A DNA stretch of 9,274 bases from Firmicutes bacterium UBA4975. GTDB taxonomy: Bacteria > Bacillota > Proteinivoracia > UBA4975. Shown here piece after piece: positions 5,893-9,274 of this stretch. Location: the NCBI GenBank assembly GCA_002397155.1, contig DGZR01000083.1, forward strand, positions 1 through 9,274. Reading direction: 5' to 3'. The notes beneath the pieces are model-generated. The model searched no databases and had not been told where the DNA came from. It was given only the letters and a program-made list of their open reading frames with translations. The position numbers and the translations under genes are program-made. Position 1 is the first letter of the stretch. Every line of letters begins with the position of its first letter.

Positions 5893-6738
5893 TTGAACAT
5901 CGTCATAATCACCGGCCTTTCCGGCGGGGGAAAAACCGTGGCCATGCACGCCTTTGAGGACATGGGCTACTACTGCGTGGACAACCTTCCTCCCCAACTG
6001 CTGCCAAAATTCATCGAGCTCAGTGAACAGTCGGCCAATGTGGATAAAGTGGCGGTGGTGATGGACATTCGGGGGGGCAGCATCATCGACCAGTTGGAGT
6101 ACCTCACCGCTCTTCCCCACCCCGTGCACATTCTTTTCCTGGAGGCCAGCGACCGGACCCTGGTCGCCCGCTTTAAAGAAAGCCGGCGCAGCCATCCCCT
6201 GGCGCCCGAGGGCAGCGTGGAAAAAGGAATCGAGCTGGAGAGGGAGCGGATGAGTCCCATGCGCGCTCGCTCAGACCAAGTCCTGGACACCACCGCTTTT
6301 ACCGCCGCCCAACTGCGGCAAAAGCTCTTTGCCCTTTTTGCCCTGGATGGGTCCCTGGGCAAGCTCCTCAACATCAGCCTGGTGTCTTTTGGCTACAAGT
6401 TCGGGCTGCCTCTGGACGCCGACCTGGTCTTTGACATCCGTTTTTTACCCAACCCCTTTTACCGGGAAGAGCTGCGGGATTTTACCGGGCTGGACCCGGC
6501 GGTGAAAAGCTATGTCATGGGCCGGACCCTGACCAGTCAGTTTCTGAAAAAAACCAAGGACCTCCTGGCCTTTTTAATTCCCTGCTACATTGCCGAGGGC
6601 AAGACCCAGCTCGTCATTGCCGTGGGCTGTACCGGGGGCAGGCACCGCTCTGTGGCCATTGCGGAAAACCTCGGGATCTTTTTTGTCGACCTGGGGCAAA
6701 ACGTCACCGTCGGGCATCGTGACCTGGACAGGTCCTAA
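5893..6738 (+). CDS. rapZ: RapZ/YvcJ nucleotide-binding regulator
   Basis: This is the RapZ (YvcJ) family P-loop protein. In E. coli RapZ senses glucosamine-6-phosphate and controls small RNAs acting on glmS. In B. subtilis YvcJ binds and hydrolyses nucleotides and affects competence. At 281 aa it is full length. The Walker A is GLSGGGKT at residues 8-15 (more often GxSGAGKS/T), followed by DNLPPQLLPKF (30-40). A Walker-B-like DIRGG lies at 58-62. FLEASDRTLVARFKESRRSHPL is the conserved mid-region, given here only by name of its ends. The C-terminal domain has SFGYKFGLP and GCTGGRHRS at 245-253, typical of the ligand/RNA-binding half. The start is TTG 5893, with AGGGGTG upstream; no other in-frame start is near. 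yvcK follows after 12 bases. Whether this lineage has a matching RNA target is unknown. Confidence 0.95.
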   Translation: MNIVIITGLSGGGKTVAMHAFEDMGYYCVDNLPPQLLPKFIELSEQSANVDKVAVVMDIRGGSIIDQLEYLTALPHPVHILFLEASDRTLVARFKESRRSHPLAPEGSVEKGIELERERMSPMRARSDQVLDTTAFTAAQLRQKLFALFALDGSLGKLLNISLVSFGYKFGLPLDADLVFDIRFLPNPFYREELRDFTGLDPAVKSYVMGRTLTSQFLKKTKDLLAFLIPCYIAEGKTQLVIAVGCTGGRHRSVAIAENLGIFFVDLGQNVTVGHRDLDRS

Positions 6739-6750
6739 AGGAGGGAGCTA

Positions 6751-8082
6751 GTGCGCAGGCTGCTAAAGCTGCTCTACCCGGGCCTGGGCGTGAAGCGCTG
6801 GCTGCTGCTCATGCTCTTTGGCCTCCTCGCCTTCCTGGCCGCCCTCTTTGTCCTCTTCATGGGCATTCCCGGCCTGAAGGGACTGGCCGAACTGGTCTAC
6901 GCCAGGACGGAAGCGGCCTTTGGCCCCGAAATCTGGGGGCTCCTGCTCCTCCTGGTGGGGGGGCTGGCCCTCATTGTCTACGGCGCTTACCGTTTCCTCA
7001 ACACCCTTTTCCGGGACTTGGCCCCCGGGGAAAAGGCGGTGGATACCCTCTACCAGTCCCGCTACTTGAGACGAGGGCCCAAGCTGGTGGTAATCGGGGG
7101 CGGTACCGGTCTTTCCAACCTGCTCCGGGGGTTGAAGGAGTACACGAGCAATATCACCGCCGTAGTCACCGTGGCCGACGACGGCGGCAGTTCGGGAAAA
7201 CTGAGGGGAGAACTGGGAATGCCCCCTCCCGGCGACATCCGCAATTGCCTGGTCGCCCTAGCGGACACTGAACCCCTGCTGGAGACCCTCTTTCAGTACC
7301 GTTTCACCAGCGGGGACAGTCTGGGGGGCCACAGCTTCGGGAACTTGTTCTTGGCCGCCATGTCCCAGATCCTGGGGTTTACCGAGGGGGTCAAGGCCTC
7401 GGGCAAGGTCTTGGCGATCCGGGGCAAAGTCCTGCCGGTGACCGAAGAAAACATCAAGCTCAAGGCCATCTTTGCCGACGGCCAGGAAGTATGGGGAGAG
7501 AGCAACATCAGCCGAATTCCCGAGGCCATCCAGCGGCTGGAGCTGGTGCCGGAAGGCAGCCGCGCTCTGCCCGAGGTCCTGGAAGCCATCTTGAGCGCGG
7601 ATGCCATCGTGATGGGTCCCGGCAGCCTTTACACCAGCCTGCTGCCTAATCTGCTTGTAGGGGGGGTGGCCCAGGCTGTCGTCGCCAGCAAGGGAATAAA
7701 GATCTTTGTCTGCAACATAATGACCCAGGTGCAGGAGACTCGCTCCTATACTGCCGCCGAACACGTTGAGGCCATTTACCGCCACGTGGGAACTAAGCTC
7801 TTCCAGTATGTAATTGTAAACAACCTGCCCATCGGGGAAGACCTGCTCCGGCGCTACGCCGAAGAGGGGGCCGAGCCCGTCGCTATAGACTGGGAGCGCT
7901 TGCGCCAGCTCGAAGTAAAAGTCTTGGCCGCGCCCTTACTCCAGCCGGGCCAGGTAGCCTGGCACGACTCTCGGGCCTTGGCGAAAACTGTCCTCACCGC
8001 CGCTCTGTCCCAGTCCCACCACGCTTCCCGCCTGCTGGATAACCTTCTCTTGGAAGCCCAGCTAGGCAAATCACCACCCTAG
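6751..8082 (+). CDS. yvcK: YvcK/GlmR (gluconeogenesis factor) with N-terminal membrane anchor
   Basis: YvcK is a CofD-like Rossmann protein. In B. subtilis it is needed for growth on gluconeogenic carbon sources, binds UDP-GlcNAc and stimulates GlmS, thereby steering carbon into wall precursors. The core runs from about residue 110 to 430. It has the nucleotide-binding GGGTGLS (116-122), ADDGGSSGKLR (142-152), PPPGDIRN (158-165), GHSFGNL, MGPGSLYTSLLPNL and the conserved CNIMTQ-ETR stretch. The protein is 443 aa, against roughly 320 aa for the soluble B. subtilis form. The extra N-terminus holds two hydrophobic helices (about 17-39 and 61-80) and should fix the enzyme to the inner face of the membrane. 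GTG 6751 is preceded by AAAGGAGGG, which overlaps the rapZ stop, so the two are probably coupled. The core lacks anything pointing to true CofD (F420) activity. Confidence 0.95.
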   Translation: MRRLLKLLYPGLGVKRWLLLMLFGLLAFLAALFVLFMGIPGLKGLAELVYARTEAAFGPEIWGLLLLLVGGLALIVYGAYRFLNTLFRDLAPGEKAVDTLYQSRYLRRGPKLVVIGGGTGLSNLLRGLKEYTSNITAVVTVADDGGSSGKLRGELGMPPPGDIRNCLVALADTEPLLETLFQYRFTSGDSLGGHSFGNLFLAAMSQILGFTEGVKASGKVLAIRGKVLPVTEENIKLKAIFADGQEVWGESNISRIPEAIQRLELVPEGSRALPEVLEAILSADAIVMGPGSLYTSLLPNLLVGGVAQAVVASKGIKIFVCNIMTQVQETRSYTAAEHVEAIYRHVGTKLFQYVIVNNLPIGEDLLRRYAEEGAEPVAIDWERLRQLEVKVLAAPLLQPGQVAWHDSRALAKTVLTAALSQSHHASRLLDNLLLEAQLGKSPP

Positions 8083-8100
8083 ACAAGGGAGGCCAGGACC

Positions 8101-9036
8101 GTGTCCTTTACCGCCGCCGTCAAATCGGAGCTCTGCCGCCTGCCCCTCGACCGGGATTGTTGCACCCGGGCTGAACTGGCCGCCCTCATCGCCACCAACG
8201 GCAATCTTTCCCTGTCCGGCCGGGGCGGGGTTTCTCTTAACATCATCACCGATCACGCCTACATCGCCCGGCGTCTGTATCGCCTGCTCAAAGTCGAATT
8301 CGGGCTGGCCCCGGCCGTCCTCGCCCGGAAAAAAAACCGCTTGCGCAAGAACTTGAGTTACCTGGTCCGGGTGGGAGAACCCCGTCAGGCCCGGGAGATT
8401 GTCAGCCGCCTGGGCATAGTCGATCCCAAGAACCGCCTCAATTCCGGGGACATCGGCCGCTACACCCAGAGCTCTTGTTGTCGGCGGGCTTACTTGCGGG
8501 GCAGCTTTTTAGCCGGCGGCTCCGTCAGCAATCCCGAAACCAACGGCTACCACCTGGAGATCGCCACGGAATTGCCCGCCCATGCGGAAAATCTGCGGCT
8601 GCTCTTAGCGGCCCTGGGGGTCAAGAGCGGCGTGGTCAGCCGCAAGCGCCAGCAGGTGGTCTATGTGAAGGACTCGGAGCAGATCGCCATGTTGTTGAGC
8701 ACGATTGGCAGCAACCAGGGCCGCTTGAATTTTGAGAACGCCCGAATCTTCAAAAGCTTGCGCAACCAGGTCAACCGGGTGGTGAACTGCGAGACCGCCA
8801 ATGTTACCAAGACGGTGAACGCCGCCCAGCGGCAAGTGGCGGCTATCCGCCGACTGGCCTCCTTGCGGGGCCTGGATTCTCTCAGTTCCGGCCTCCGGCA
8901 AGTCGCCCGGCTGCGCCTGGAACACCCGGCGGCGACCTTGGAAGAGTTGGGGCAGACCGCCGTCCCCCCCCTGTCCAAGTCGGCGGTAAACTACCGGCTT
9001 CGCCGCCTCCTGGAGCTGGGCGAAGAAAAGACCTAA
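8101..9036 (+). CDS. whiA: WhiA DNA-binding protein
   Basis: WhiA is a Gram-positive DNA-binding protein. It is a sporulation transcription regulator in Streptomyces, and in B. subtilis it affects cell division and chromosome segregation without an obvious classical regulator role. The 311-aa product is full length. The N-terminal part is the degenerate LAGLIDADG-homing-endonuclease-like fold, with the conserved CCRRAYLRGSFLAGGSVS starting at residue 126 and YHLEI after it. The C-terminal helix-turn-helix is at about 279-304, with PPLSKSAVNYRLRRL as recognition segment. The endonuclease activity is lost in this family. GTG 8101 has GGGAGG at 8087-8092. It follows yvcK after 18 bases and precedes the HPr gene, the same order as yvcK-yvcL-crh in B. 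subtilis. Confidence 0.96.
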   Translation: MSFTAAVKSELCRLPLDRDCCTRAELAALIATNGNLSLSGRGGVSLNIITDHAYIARRLYRLLKVEFGLAPAVLARKKNRLRKNLSYLVRVGEPRQAREIVSRLGIVDPKNRLNSGDIGRYTQSSCCRRAYLRGSFLAGGSVSNPETNGYHLEIATELPAHAENLRLLLAALGVKSGVVSRKRQQVVYVKDSEQIAMLLSTIGSNQGRLNFENARIFKSLRNQVNRVVNCETANVTKTVNAAQRQVAAIRRLASLRGLDSLSSGLRQVARLRLEHPAATLEELGQTAVPPLSKSAVNYRLRRLLELGEEKT

Positions 9037-9064
9037 ATCAGGAACGTAAAGAGGAGGAATTATC

Positions 9065-9274
9065 ATGGCAGAAATAACTGTAGAGGTGCCAAACAAGACG
9101 GGACTCCACGCCCGCCCGGCGGCTCTGTTCGTCAAAAAGGCCCAGGAATTCAGCAGCGAGATCTTTGTCCTGCGAGAGGACAAGACCGCCAGCGCCAAGA
9201 GCATCCTGGCCGTCATGTCCCTCAATGTCAATCAGGGGGCCAAGATAACCATCAAGGCTGAGGGCGAAGACGCT
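9065..9274 (+). CDS. ptsH: HPr phosphocarrier protein (3' end outside window)
   Basis: The first 70 codons of an HPr-family protein run to the window edge; the family is usually about 85-90 aa, so only the end is missing. HPr carries phosphate from enzyme I to sugar-specific PTS enzymes II through His15, and in Firmicutes is also phosphorylated on Ser46 by HPr kinase to act with CcpA in carbon repression. Here GLHARPAA gives H15 and ASAKSILAVMSL gives S46, so both sites are present. In B. subtilis the equivalent position carries crh, which lacks the His15 site and has only the regulatory role, so this gene is called HPr and not Crh. ATG 9065 has a strong AGGAGG (9052-9057) seven bases upstream. 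It is probably the last or a late gene of the run starting at 4362. Confidence 0.93.
   Translation, partial: MAEITVEVPNKTGLHARPAALFVKKAQEFSSEIFVLREDKTASAKSILAVMSLNVNQGAKITIKAEGEDA

Noticed and set aside
8605..9231. Minus-strand open frame across whiA and HPr
   Set aside because: It overlaps two well-identified genes and shows no family features.
9065..9274. Annotation as Crh from gene order
   Set aside because: Crh lacks the phosphorylatable His15, whereas this protein has GLHARPAA with His15.
1..9274. CRISPR array, insertion sequence, phage or defence genes
   Set aside because: No regularly spaced repeats, transposase or integrase motifs, terminal inverted repeats with target duplications, or unknown multi-gene cassette could be seen.

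Overview
The window is GC-rich bacterial DNA with strong Shine-Dalgarno sites, many GTG/TTG starts, a SpoIIP-type sporulation hydrolase and the conserved rapZ-yvcK-whiA-HPr gene run. Together these point to an endospore-forming, Gram-positive Firmicute of the Clostridia/Limnochordia type. The genus cannot be fixed from the sequence, and base composition was judged by eye, not computed. All convincing genes are on the + strand. I see no tRNA, rRNA, CRISPR array, insertion sequence or phage gene, so this is a mostly chromosomal, housekeeping-type neighbourhood with some unusual variants.

Layout. (1) Positions 1-333: the 3' end of a LuxR/GerE-type regulator, closed by a hairpin with a GCAA tetraloop. 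(2) 334-558: a non-coding, hairpin-rich stretch. (3) 559-1437: an exported, C-terminally membrane-anchored protein that is essentially one glucodextranase C-terminal-type domain, followed by a good Rho-independent terminator. (4) 1633-2974: a self-contained trxB-trxA unit with a near-consensus extended -10 promoter. Its start site lies inside a perfect 8-3-8 inverted repeat of the ATACCCC/GGGGTAT kind used by CsoR/CstR repressors. The unit ends in a T8 terminator. (5) 3058-4296: a SpoIIP-family peptidoglycan hydrolase with an unusual C-terminal membrane segment and tail. (6) 4362-9274: a tightly packed run of two tandem YcdX-like PHP metallophosphatases, rapZ (yvcJ), yvcK/glmR with an added N-terminal membrane anchor, whiA and an HPr gene cut by the window edge.

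How the genes fit together. Thioredoxin reductase and thioredoxin form one electron-transfer pair, probably controlled by a persulfide/copper-type CsoR-family repressor (inference). In other bacteria RapZ and YvcK act on amino-sugar supply for the cell wall. HPr is the phosphocarrier and carbon-regulation hub, WhiA is a DNA-binding protein tied to division and growth, and SpoIIP degrades peptidoglycan during engulfment. The second half of the window therefore groups genes linking carbon status, wall-precursor synthesis and wall remodelling.

I did not find a clearly new multi-gene system. The points most worth following are the operator on trxBA, the membrane-anchored YvcK, the re-anchored SpoIIP, the PHP gene pair, and a genuine HPr (His15 and Ser46 both present) where B. 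subtilis has crh.
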